Positions 24,360 through 32,297 of a stretch of 64,000 nucleotides of DNA are shown one piece after another (position 1 is the first letter of the stretch; every line of letters begins with the position of its first letter). Source of the stretch: Streptomyces sp. CBMA152. Lineage in GTDB: Bacteria > Actinomycetota > Actinomycetes > Streptomycetales > Streptomycetaceae. The stretch spans positions 34,213-98,212 of the forward strand of contig NZ_MECJ01000018.1 in the NCBI RefSeq assembly GCF_014596475.1, written 5' to 3'. Below the pieces are notes generated by a model, which did not search any database, was not told the DNA's origin, and was given only the letters and a program-made list of their open reading frames with translations. The position numbers and the translations under genes are program-made.

Positions 24360-25925
24360 ATGACCGCTGACGTGACCATCGTCGGCGGCGGTCCCAACGG
24401 GCTGCTGCTGGCCTGCGAGTTACGGCTCGCGGGCGTACGTCCGGTGCTCCTGGAACGGCTGCACGCCCGCAGCGAGGCCCCCAGGGCCAACGGGCTCGTC
24501 GGCCGCGTGGTCCAGGCGCTGGAGTTGCGCGGCTTGTACGAGCCCCTCGCCGGTCGTGTCGGGCCTGCGCAGCCGTTGCCCTTCTACCAGTTCAGCGGCT
24601 TTCCGCTGGACCTGCGCGACCTGCCCGAGAACCCGCTGCACGTCCTCCAGGTCCCCCAAGCGCGCATCGAGCAGGTCCTCGAAGAGCGCGCCCGGGAACT
24701 CGGCGTCGAGATCCGCCGCGGGCACGAACTGTTCGCCCTGCACCAGGACGACGACGGCGTCACCCTCGACATCCGAGGGCCACAGGGCGCCCACCGGATG
24801 CGCACCCGGTACCTGGTCGGAGCGGACGGCGGCCACAGCACGGTCCGCAAACAGGCCGGCATCGCCTTCCCCGGAACCACCGACGACCACTTCGCCTCCC
24901 GCGCGGGACACGCCGTCATCCCCGACGCTCTGCTGGATCCCGCCACCGGGGAACTGGTCCTGCCCGACCCTGGCATGCGCCTTCGGCCGTACGCCCACAA
25001 CCGCATGCCCAACGGCGTGCTCACCTTCGCGATGATGCCGCCCGGCTCGGGAGTCCACCTCGTCGCCACCTTCGAGTGGGACCAACCACCGGTCGACGAC
25101 AGCACACCGATGACCTTCGACGAGCTCCGTGCCGGCGTGCGTCGTGTCCTCGGCACGGACCTGCCGATGAGCCCACCCGCCACCCCCGGACCGCACCTGC
25201 TGCGCCGTCTCACCGGCATCAACTCCCGGCAGGCCGACACCTACCGCGCCGGCCGCGTCCTGCTGCTCGGAGACGCCGCGCACGTGCACTCCGCCGTCGG
25301 CGGGCCCGGGTTGAACCTGGGCATGCAGGACGCCATCAACCTCGGTTGGAAACTCGCCGCCCAGATACACGGCTGGGCACCTCCCGGACTGCTGGACACC
25401 TACCAGAGCGAGCGGGCACCGGTCAGCCAACGGGTCCTCATGCACACCCGCGCCCAGGTCGCGTTGATGCGTCCAGGAGGCGACATCACCGCGGCCCGCG
25501 ACCTGCTGGCGGAGCTGCTCGGCGACAAGAACAACCGCGCACGTATCGCAGCGCTCCTGGCCGGAACCGACGTCCAGTACGACATGGGGCACGACATCGG
25601 GCATCCACTGGTGGGACGGTGGCTTCCCGACCTTCGGTCGCACCTCACCAGCAGTTGGACACAGATCCTCGAACGGCTGCGAGCAGCGCGCCCCGTGCTC
25701 GTGGACCTCACCGCACACGCCACGACGGCCGAGGCCTTCAAGGGTTGGACGGACCGGGTGGACGTGATCTCTGCCCCGTCCGCAGATCGTTCACTGCCGG
25801 CCGCCGCCCTTCTCGTCCGCCCCGACGGATACCTGGCGTGGGCCACAGACGACGACACGCCCGGCCAGTTGACGCGCCACGACTTGCACAAGGCGTTGAC
25901 TACATGGTTCGGCGCAGCAACCTGA
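24360..25925 (+). CDS. FAD-dependent aromatic hydroxylase (PHBH/PgaE/Rox-type monooxygenase)
   Basis: 521 residues. The three flavoprotein hydroxylase motifs are present: GGGPNG near the N-terminus (dinucleotide binding), the middle GADGGHSTVRK (DG motif) and GRVLLLGDAAHVHSAVGGPGLNLGMQDA (GD motif). A thioredoxin-like C-terminal part ends LTTWFGAAT. Relatives hydroxylate aromatic polyketides or inactivate drugs such as rifampicin and tetracycline. It lacks a RAE, so there is no specific reason to call it Rox. It is divergent from the split HTH/Clp-N operon with the triple operator between, suggesting control by that system. The start follows AAGGAG. Confidence 0.88.
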   Translation: MTADVTIVGGGPNGLLLACELRLAGVRPVLLERLHARSEAPRANGLVGRVVQALELRGLYEPLAGRVGPAQPLPFYQFSGFPLDLRDLPENPLHVLQVPQARIEQVLEERARELGVEIRRGHELFALHQDDDGVTLDIRGPQGAHRMRTRYLVGADGGHSTVRKQAGIAFPGTTDDHFASRAGHAVIPDALLDPATGELVLPDPGMRLRPYAHNRMPNGVLTFAMMPPGSGVHLVATFEWDQPPVDDSTPMTFDELRAGVRRVLGTDLPMSPPATPGPHLLRRLTGINSRQADTYRAGRVLLLGDAAHVHSAVGGPGLNLGMQDAINLGWKLAAQIHGWAPPGLLDTYQSERAPVSQRVLMHTRAQVALMRPGGDITAARDLLAELLGDKNNRARIAALLAGTDVQYDMGHDIGHPLVGRWLPDLRSHLTSSWTQILERLRAARPVLVDLTAHATTAEAFKGWTDRVDVISAPSADRSLPAAALLVRPDGYLAWATDDDTPGQLTRHDLHKALTTWFGAAT

Positions 25926-25935
25926 GCCGCGCCGA

Positions 25936-25949
25936 GGGGGCTTGCCCCC
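25936..25949. terminator. Short hairpin terminator
   Basis: GGGGG-CTTG-CCCCC, five to six pairs with a tight loop, between the convergent monooxygenase and glycosyltransferase stop codons. Confidence 0.5.
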
Positions 25950-25953
25950 GCGT

Positions 25954-27201
25954 TCAGTGGTTGGCGACGCGGGCCAGTTCGTTCAGCACGGTGGTTGCTC
26001 CGTTCTGGCTCTGGATGGTCTTTGAGAGCTGGGTGCACCGGGTGCGGTATCGCGTGTCGTGCAGCGTCGCGTGCAGGGCGTCGGCCAGTGCGTCTGGGGT
26101 GAGGCGGCGGGCGTTGATGTAGGTGGGGGAGAGCTTGAGGGCGGTGAGGCGGCGGGCCCAGAAGGGCTGGTCGAGTGCGAGGGGGACCGGCACGGCAGGG
26201 ACTCCGGCCTTCAACCCGGCGCCCACGGTCCCGGGGCCGGCATGGTGGACCAGGGCGGCCATGCGCGGGAAGAGCCACTCGTGGGGGCACTCGCCGATGG
26301 TGAGGGTGTTGTCGTCGGTGATGTCGAGACCCTGCCAGCCTGCCTGGACCACCGCGCGGACACGTAGCCGGCGCACGACGTTCTTGATGGTGCTGCTGAG
26401 CTGTTCAACGTCTCCCGGGGACACGCTTCCGAATCCGAAGTAGACGGGAGCGGGGCCGGATTGGAGGAAGTCGGCGAGTCGGGGGTCGGGTTGCCAGGTG
26501 TCCTCGGGAGCCGGCCACCAGTAGCCCGTGCAGGTGTGGCCGTCGGGGAGGGTGAGTCCCGGCGGCAGCAGGGCGGTGCTGTAGCCGTGCAGGACGCGCG
26601 CGCCGCGCAGGATGCCGCGGGCGGTGTCGGCCGTCTTCTTCCGCATGCCCAGTTCCCGCCGGAGCCAGCTCAGGGCGGGTGCGTACAGCGGATGCATCGC
26701 TGTCCACGCCATCGTTTCGGCAAACCGATATCCGTGTGACCCGTGGGCGGTGGCCGTGTCCTGGGCACTGAGCCGGGGCAGGAGCATGGCCGGGCTCGCC
26801 GTGTAGATCCCGAGGCAGGTGCGGCCGGTGCCATGGGCGATGAGCGCGCACACCGGATGCGGCAGCGGATGGGCGAGGATCACGTCGGCGCCCTTGCCGC
26901 TGGTGGCCGCGTCGAGGACTTCCCGGGCGATCACCTGGGCGATGTCCTGGGCGTTGCGCGTTCTGCGTCTGATCCGGGCGGGGCTCTGCCACCGGTCGAA
27001 GCGGTCGGCGGCCAGCGCGGACTCCTCCTGGCGGGCCAGCGGCAGGACGTGGACTGGCATGCCATGGGCGCGAAACCGGGGCGCGTTGCGCTCGGAGGTG
27101 GCGGCCACCACCTCGTGGCCGAAGGCTTTGAGGCGGGCGCCCAGGCCGGCATAGGGGAGTACGTCGCCGGCCGAGCCCCAGGTCACCAGCAGGATCCGCA
27201 T
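25954..27201 (-). CDS. GT1-family glycosyltransferase (UGT-like, natural-product type)
   Basis: About 415 residues with the two-lobed GT-B layout. The N-terminal MRILLVTWGSAGDVLPYAGL begins the acceptor lobe. The C-terminal lobe has PVYFGFGSV and the nucleotide-sugar signature PHEWLFPRMAALVHHAGPGT, then GVPAVPVPLALDQPFWARRL. This family glycosylates polyketides, macrolides, sterols or drugs. Rifampin glycosyltransferases belong to the same superfamily, but no RAE precedes this gene. I chose the ATG of MRILLVTWGS; the longer frame adds Arg-rich non-homologous sequence. It is divergent from the next hydrolase. Confidence 0.88.
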   Translation of the reverse strand: MRILLVTWGSAGDVLPYAGLGARLKAFGHEVVAATSERNAPRFRAHGMPVHVLPLARQEESALAADRFDRWQSPARIRRRTRNAQDIAQVIAREVLDAATSGKGADVILAHPLPHPVCALIAHGTGRTCLGIYTASPAMLLPRLSAQDTATAHGSHGYRFAETMAWTAMHPLYAPALSWLRRELGMRKKTADTARGILRGARVLHGYSTALLPPGLTLPDGHTCTGYWWPAPEDTWQPDPRLADFLQSGPAPVYFGFGSVSPGDVEQLSSTIKNVVRRLRVRAVVQAGWQGLDITDDNTLTIGECPHEWLFPRMAALVHHAGPGTVGAGLKAGVPAVPVPLALDQPFWARRLTALKLSPTYINARRLTPDALADALHATLHDTRYRTRCTQLSKTIQSQNGATTVLNELARVANH

Positions 27202-27354
27202 ACGCCCGAGTATGCGCAGCCGCCCGGCCGATGACGGCACAGAACGCCCTTCGTCACCCGGGAGAGCCGACGGGGGGCGGCGGCTTGACGCCCACATGGG
27301 TGACCTGGACGGGAAACCGGCCCGCGCCCGGCGGGGTGCCGGTATGCAGGCGGG

Positions 27355-28260
27355 ATGTCTCACAGCATCGACCCTCAAGTGACCGACCTGACGCTCGATT
27401 TCCGCGGCTTCGAGTACATCGCCCGCACCGCCACGGGATCCTCCGCGACCGAAGCCCTCTTCGTCCTCGGCGGCTCCTCACAGGACCGGCACTCCTGGCT
27501 GCGCTACGAGCGATGGCTCCTGCCGCACACCACCGTGGTCACCCTCGAACTGCCCGGATACGGCCACGCCGCCCCCCTCCCCGTCGAGTACGGCATGGAC
27601 TTCCTCGCCGACACCGTCCGCCACACCACCGAAGCCCTCGGTCTTGGCCGCGTCAACGTGTTCGGCGCCTGCTTCGGGGCCGCCATCGCACTCCGCTTCG
27701 CCCAACGCCACCCCGACCACATCGCACGCCTGATGCTGGGAGGCACCGCCACCGACATCTCCCCCGAGTACACGGCGGCGGCCAAACGCTGGCGCAGCAT
27801 GGTGGACGACGGGCTGTTCGACACCATGGCCCAGGACATGGTCGAGCAGTTCATGGCCCCACCCGGCCACGGGATCGTGCGGCGCCGGGCCGCCGTGGCG
27901 CGCCTGATGCGGCAGAGGTTCGCGAGCCTGACCGAGCGTGAACTGGCCATGGACATCACCCATCACGAACGTCTCCTGAGCCATCCGTGGAGCCTGCCCG
28001 GCCCGACGGGCGCCGACTCGGTGCTCGTCTTCACGGGCGAGCACGACACCATCACCCCGCCCCACGTAGGGCGCGGTGTCGCCGAGACCCTCGGGGCCCG
28101 GTTCACCACCATCAAGGACGCCGACCATCTCGTCCAGATCGAACGGGACGGTGACCTGGCCGACTTGATGGCTCGGTTCTTCACCGACCAGCCGCTGGAG
28201 GACCTGCCCTACCTGAATCCGGTCGAAGACTTCGCCCGGGTCGGGCAGGGCGCTTCATAA
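27355..28260 (+). CDS. Alpha/beta hydrolase with Cys nucleophile
   Basis: About 301 residues with a full hydrolase fold: ALFVLGGSSQDRHSW, VTLELPGYGHA, a nucleophile elbow GACFGAA (about residues 103-109), the acid in FTGEHDTITPP and the His in DADHLVQIE. The nucleophile position holds Cys instead of Ser, as in PHA synthases (GxCxG) and dienelactone hydrolase. Length is too short for PhaC. It may use a thioester-type mechanism or act on activated acyl groups. It diverges from the glycosyltransferase, and its own terminator region lies at 28358-28390. Confidence 0.83.
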   Translation: MSHSIDPQVTDLTLDFRGFEYIARTATGSSATEALFVLGGSSQDRHSWLRYERWLLPHTTVVTLELPGYGHAAPLPVEYGMDFLADTVRHTTEALGLGRVNVFGACFGAAIALRFAQRHPDHIARLMLGGTATDISPEYTAAAKRWRSMVDDGLFDTMAQDMVEQFMAPPGHGIVRRRAAVARLMRQRFASLTERELAMDITHHERLLSHPWSLPGPTGADSVLVFTGEHDTITPPHVGRGVAETLGARFTTIKDADHLVQIERDGDLADLMARFFTDQPLEDLPYLNPVEDFARVGQGAS

Positions 28261-28357
28261 GGCGCAGGCCTGTTCATTACGTGAGCCCGAGGTGATGGCG
28301 ACCTGTGGTGGCCCCGGAGCCCCCGGTCATTCCGCTGCCCTCACCTCGGCTGTGCGG

Positions 28358-28390
28358 CGCCTCGCCGCTGCTTACCGCAGCGGCGGGGCG
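28358..28390 (+). terminator. Hairpin terminator after Cys hydrolase
   Basis: A 14-bp stem with one G-T pair, CGCCTCGCCGCTGC with GCAGCGGCGGGGCG, around a 5-nt loop, about 100 bp after the hydrolase stop. The remaining 28261-28554 gap shows nothing else. Confidence 0.7.
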
Positions 28391-28554
28391 TGGTCGCTCA
28401 CGCGGTGGGTCGGGACCGGTGCGTCAGTGGCGGGGTGCGGCAAGACCGGTCGCGGCGTCACGCACCGCGCCTTCGCCTTCGCCAGTAACTCTCCCTCCGC
28501 CTCGGCGGTTGTGCCTGTCGCAAGGCATCCCACCAGCGTGAAGGCGGACGTTAT

Positions 28555-29295
28555 ATGACGGTCACCATCATCTCCTCCACCAGCAAGGGCCTACTCGCGG
28601 CCGCGCTCACCACAGCCGTCGCACTGTCGGCCGGGCCCACGGCGGCCGCCGCGGACGACGACCACGGCTGGAAGGGAGCGGGTGGGCTCTCGCTGAACAG
28701 CACCGACAACGCCAAGGTCGACGCCTACGTCAACCGGGCCCGCCATGCCGAGGAGTCGATCAGCACGGACGTGCGCGCCGCCTCGCTCGCCACGGGCGCG
28801 GAGCTGGTCGGCTTCGCGCAGCGCCTGAAGTCCCCCGACTCGCTCAAGCGGAAGGTCGCCACGTCCCTCAAGGACCACCCCGAGCAGAACGTGGACACCG
28901 TCCTGGCCGGCATCGGCGACGCCGTCCGGTACACCCTCCAGTGGCCAGACGACACCTACACCACCGGTGTGACCCGCGCGTCCGCCATCCTGTCGGCCTG
29001 GGGCAACGACAGCACCAAGTGGTCCAACACCTGGAGCCGGACCAGCGGCTACAAGGGCCTCAACACCGGCTGGCGCGCCCCACGTTCAGGCCAGCTCTTC
29101 GAGGTCCAGTTCCACACCCCCGCCAGCAAGCACGCCCAGGAAGTGACCCACCTGCTGTACGAGGAACAGCGCCTGCCCTCCACCACCTCGGCCCGCAAGA
29201 AGGAACTCCAGGCCCAGCAGGACGCCTTCTTCGCCGCCGTCCCCGTACCACCGGGAGCCGACAGCCTGACCGCGCCCGCCCCCGCCACACGCTGA
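28555..29295 (+). CDS. Secreted RelA-type nucleotide 3'-pyrophosphokinase ((p)ppApp synthetase-like)
   Basis: 246 residues. A signal peptide covers about residues 1-33 (LLAAALTTAVALSAGPTAAAA). The mature part has RSH-synthetase motifs: IGDAVRYTLQW near residue 120, GYKGLNTGW near 165 (the nucleotide-binding G-Y-K motif) and LFEVQFHT near 181 with the conserved Glu, then HAQEVTHLLYEEQR. This matches the exported ATP nucleotide 3'-pyrophosphokinase described from Streptomyces morookaensis (EC 2.7.6.4). That enzyme transfers pyrophosphate from ATP to purine nucleotides, giving pppApp-type products. It would act outside the cell, where ATP supply is the open question. No hydrolase domain is present. 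Confidence 0.83.
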   Translation: MTVTIISSTSKGLLAAALTTAVALSAGPTAAAADDDHGWKGAGGLSLNSTDNAKVDAYVNRARHAEESISTDVRAASLATGAELVGFAQRLKSPDSLKRKVATSLKDHPEQNVDTVLAGIGDAVRYTLQWPDDTYTTGVTRASAILSAWGNDSTKWSNTWSRTSGYKGLNTGWRAPRSGQLFEVQFHTPASKHAQEVTHLLYEEQRLPSTTSARKKELQAQQDAFFAAVPVPPGADSLTAPAPATR

Positions 29296-29424
29296 GCGCC
29301 TGGCCTCCTTGGTCGAGCGGCGGCATTCGCGGAGTTCCTCGCCAGCCAGCCAGCCCCCTCCGCACTTCCCAAGGACCAGCCCCAGGCGCCAGGCCCGCGC
29401 CCGGACGAGATAGCGGTACGGCAG

Positions 29425-29991
29425 GTGACCGACGCGTGGCAGCGCATCGAGACATGGCTGCGTGCCCATGCCCCCGCGTCGTGCGCCTCCCTTGAGTCGG
29501 GCGCCTCGCAGGAGGAGATCAGCAGTGCAGAGGGGGCGCTCGGGGTCAGGATTCCGGCCGATCTGAAGGCCTTATGGGTCCTGCGCGACGGTGTCCGTAT
29601 CGTGCGGGGCGAGGCGTTCCTTATGGACAATGCGCGGCTCATTGGCATTGCTCAGGTCGTCGAGCTTCACGGGTACTGGGGGAAGAACTACGATTTCCGC
29701 GACGACCCGGACGAACCGAGCGATCTGTGGGATCACCACTGGATCCCCGTATGTACGCTGGAGGAACACAACTGGGCGAACGGCCTGTTCCTGGACGCTG
29801 GGACAGGTGAGCTGTGGTCGTGGGACGAGCACGCCAACCGTCAGGTCGAGTACGAGTCCTTGACCAGCTATCTGGAAGGGATGGCGGATGCCTTGGAGGC
29901 ACCGGGGCTTTTCGGCGGCGCCAGGCCGGGCCTTGAGTACGGCGCCCTCGTATGGCGGGTGCCGGACTATTCCGACCCGGAGCATCCATAG
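29425..29991 (+). CDS. SMI1/KNR4 family protein
   Basis: 188 residues with the SMI1/KNR4 (SUKH) layout: AWQRIETWLRAHAP, EEISSAEGALGVRIPADLKALWVLRDG and a closing block with WIPVC, NGLFLDAGTGELWSWDE. SUKH proteins are often immunity proteins to contact-dependent toxins, but many stand alone. The start is GTG 29425. The frame is open back to the stop of the preceding secreted synthetase, and in-frame residues before the GTG are Pro/Gln-rich like a linker, so a lost fusion or misplaced start is possible. No toxin gene is adjacent; the next region is decayed. Confidence 0.78.
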   Translation: MTDAWQRIETWLRAHAPASCASLESGASQEEISSAEGALGVRIPADLKALWVLRDGVRIVRGEAFLMDNARLIGIAQVVELHGYWGKNYDFRDDPDEPSDLWDHHWIPVCTLEEHNWANGLFLDAGTGELWSWDEHANRQVEYESLTSYLEGMADALEAPGLFGGARPGLEYGALVWRVPDYSDPEHP

Positions 29992-30041
29992 GTGGAATTC
30001 ACCGGCTGAACTGTCATCCGGCCGTAAAGACCGCATGTGTG

Positions 30042-30330
30042 GGGATGGGTGGGCATTTTCTGCTGCATCAGCCAGTAGCAGGCACCGGCAGCCGGGTACA
30101 GGTTGGTGTCGACGTTGTTTGTCGGCTTGAAGAACGGCAGCACGCAGCCGGGCGCGATGCCCTTGGGAATGTTGTCGCAGCGCGGAGCCAGCTCCCGAAC
30201 GGCCGGGATGCCGTTTGTGCCGAAGTCGGCTGTGGCCGGGTTTCCTCCGGCGCCCACGGTGGCGGTGATCGACTGGGAGCGTGGGTCAGTAACGGGCAGT
30301 TGGCCGGGCGTCTGTGATCGCCGGTAACCG
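30042..30330 (-). pseudogene. Remnant of a secreted nuclease-family (NucA/NucB-like region) protein
   Basis: The reverse frame reads TGQLPVTD, RCDNIPKGIAPGCVLPFFKP and YPAAGACYWLMQQKMPTHP. This resembles the Cys-containing stretch that precedes NucA/NucB-type nuclease cores in actinomycete secreted proteins (CDN...GCV...PT...AxxxWLxQ..LPxHP). No start or nuclease core is present on either side, so it is a fragment. Family assignment is tentative. It sits next to the IS remnant in visibly scarred DNA. Confidence 0.35.
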
Positions 30331-30479
30331 GGCGTTTGTCTGGTCCTGTGTGCCGGTGGCGAGTGCGGGCTCTCCCGCTCACCGTCCTGATGGAGCCACT
30401 GCGCCGCCTTGCCCAGGAGCGCGAGTCCGCCCGCCGCAACGTCCGAGGGGCAGCGGGGCCACTCAGCCGGTCTGCTGCG

Positions 30480-30620
30480 CTACCTATGGGAGGCGCGCAC
30501 CGCGGCGACAACGATCGCGATCGGGATGGACACCAGGAAGAGCGTCACCGCAGGCCACAGCGGATCGCCGTTGATGAGTGCGTTCATGAGAGTGCGGAAT
30601 CCGGCACCGATAACATGCAT
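30480..30620 (-). CDS. Possible 46-residue membrane peptide
   Basis: An ATG at 30620 opens a 46-codon frame: MHVIGAGFRTLMNALINGDP, then a hydrophobic helix (LWPAVTLFLVSIPIAIVVAA) and a basic end VRASHR. One clean transmembrane segment with a positive tail is the main support. The ribosome site is weak. Function unknown. Confidence 0.35.
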   Translation of the reverse strand: MHVIGAGFRTLMNALINGDPLWPAVTLFLVSIPIAIVVAAVRASHR

Positions 30621-30823
30621 GCGCGTACCGTAGCGTCACCCGTCGCCAGGCGGCGCGCCAGAGTTCTCCGGACGGGAATCCCCGCCGTCGTCGCAGTAGC
30701 CGTCCCCTCATCCGCTGAACCACTGCACCCTCGCTCGGCCACGGCCCGGCGGGGCTGCTTCATCGTCCCAGGAGCGTGCAACCCGCCTGCGGATCGTGGT
30801 CGTTCATGCGGAATGATCCCCGT

Positions 30824-31568
30824 ATGCGTGATCAGGAGGAGCTGTTCAAGGCCGAGCCGGTCGAACCGAAGCGGCCGCGGGCCCGTGCGATCGAGGTGGG
30901 CAAGAAGTTCCGTTCGACTCGCACCAGGTCCTGTTGCTGCCACCATCGCTGAACGATTGGCGGCCCGAAGGCCACCCGGCCCGGTTCGTCGCCGACCTGG
31001 TCGATGAAGTCCTCGATCTGGCGCCGGTCCTGGCCAACTACACCAAAAAGCGTGGGTTCCCGCCCTACGACCCACGGCTGATGGTGCGCCTGCTGATCTA
31101 CGGCTACACCACCGGCGTGCGTTCTTCCCGGGCGATCGAGCGCAAGTGCGGGGACGACGTGGCGTTCCGGTTCCTGGCCGCCGACCAGGCCCCGGATTTC
31201 CGCTCGATCGCCCGTTCCGCCGCCGCCACCGGGACGCGCTCGCCGACCCGTTCACCCAGTCCCTGCAGAGGCCAAGGCCGCCGCGTTGATCGCCGACGCC
31301 GAGCACGTCGACGCCACTGAGGATGAGCGGTGACGAGCGGTTCGGCGTCGACGGCAAGGACACCGAGCTGGACCGCCGCGAGAAGCGCCTGGCCAGGCTG
31401 CAGGCCGCCCGCGCCCAGATCGAGGCCGAGGCCGCCACCAAGGCCCGCAAGCACGCCCAGGACAAGGAACGCCGCCGCCAACAGCGCGCCGGCACCGGGG
31501 ACGAGCAGGCGATCACCGACGCAGGCGAGGCGGCCGCCGCGAAGGCGCGGCCCAAACCGCCCCTGCGT
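30824..31568 (+). pseudogene. Frameshifted, truncated IS1182-like transposase
   Basis: Pieces of one transposase are spread over frames. MRDQEELFKAEPVEPKRPRA begins at 30824, and a frameshift near 30915 leads to QVLLLPPSLNDWRPEGHPARF, VDEVLDLAPVLANY and YDPRLMVRLLIYGYTTGVRSSRAIERKCGDDVAFRFLAADQAPDFRSIA. A second break near 31210 precedes the charged stretch LDRREKRLARLQAARAQIEAEAATKARKHAQ. The IS4/IS1182-type DDE core beyond that point is missing. The element is dead. I could not find its terminal inverted repeats. Confidence 0.8.
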
Positions 31569-31625
31569 TCCAGCCGGGGCCTTGCCGAGATGATGCCAAG
31601 AACTGGCGCCCGCGTGGTCGAGAGG

Positions 31626-31928
31626 TCAGCGGGGCCGGGCTGTGATCTGCCGACGCGCGCTGTCCCAGACCTCCTCGAACTCCTCGGAGGTCAGCGGCAC
31701 CGGATCGTGGCCTTCCCACTCGGAGACGGGTAGTTCTGCTGTCATCCCGAACCCTCTCTCGTACTCGTCAAGGCGGCCTGCCTCTTGGGCCTGCTGCCAT
31801 TCCGCCAGGGAGGCAGCGGCGATAGGCGTCAGCTCGGGCCCTTCGAGCTCGATCTGCCGAGTCACCCAGCCTTCGGCGTCGACCTCAAGGTAGAACCAGA
31901 TGTCTTCCTCGTCCCAGTAACAGCGCAT
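31626..31928 (-). CDS. Conserved hypothetical protein (about 100 residues)
   Basis: From the ATG at 31928 (GTG 31940 is the alternative) it reads MRCYWDEEDIWFYLEVDAEG, VTRQIELEGPELTPIAAASL, EWQQAQEAGRLDEYE and PVSEWEGHDPVPLTSEEFEEVW. It is acidic, soluble and without membrane segments. I recall this type as a frequent small Streptomyces protein of unknown role. Earlier in-frame codons look non-coding. It abuts the dead transposase and may have lost its original context. Confidence 0.65.
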   Translation of the reverse strand: MRCYWDEEDIWFYLEVDAEGWVTRQIELEGPELTPIAAASLAEWQQAQEAGRLDEYERGFGMTAELPVSEWEGHDPVPLTSEEFEEVWDSARRQITARPR

Positions 31929-32297
31929 CCATGTGGTCACTGGTTCATGATGCGGGGACGCAAGACGTACGTCGTATGAGGGGTGGGGGCGGCGCCTGGA
32001 GAGCGCCTTCCGTGGAGTGGGCAGTCGGTTCCCAGGATGAAGAGTTTGCGGCAGCTGACCCGGCCTCCGGCGCCGGACCGACCGCTTCTTCACTTCGAGT
32101 CGGCCTGCCAGGCGGAGCCCCTTCGTGACGGTGGGTGGCCGTCCATGGTGTTCGGTGGGCAGCTGGACGGCGCCGGGTGGGCGAAGGTGGTGCGTACCTG
32201 GCGTGTAAGTTCTCGAATTGCGCAAGTGAGGAACCGTGTGGCCGCGTGGCGCGTTGATCGCGGTGAGCGGGAGAAACAAGCCGAACTGGAGGAGCTT
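31929..32297. other. No gene recognised
   Basis: About 370 bp leading into the TerD gene. It should hold that gene's promoter. Frames here look non-coding. Confidence 0.45.

Noticed and set aside
24360..25925. Calling the FAD monooxygenase Rox (rifampicin monooxygenase).
   Set aside because: It has no RAE upstream and its sequence looks like the general aromatic hydroxylase group; the local operator belongs to the HTH/Clp-N system.
25954..27201. Calling the glycosyltransferase a rifampin glycosyltransferase.
   Set aside because: No RAE and no specific signature; only broad GT1 membership is supported.
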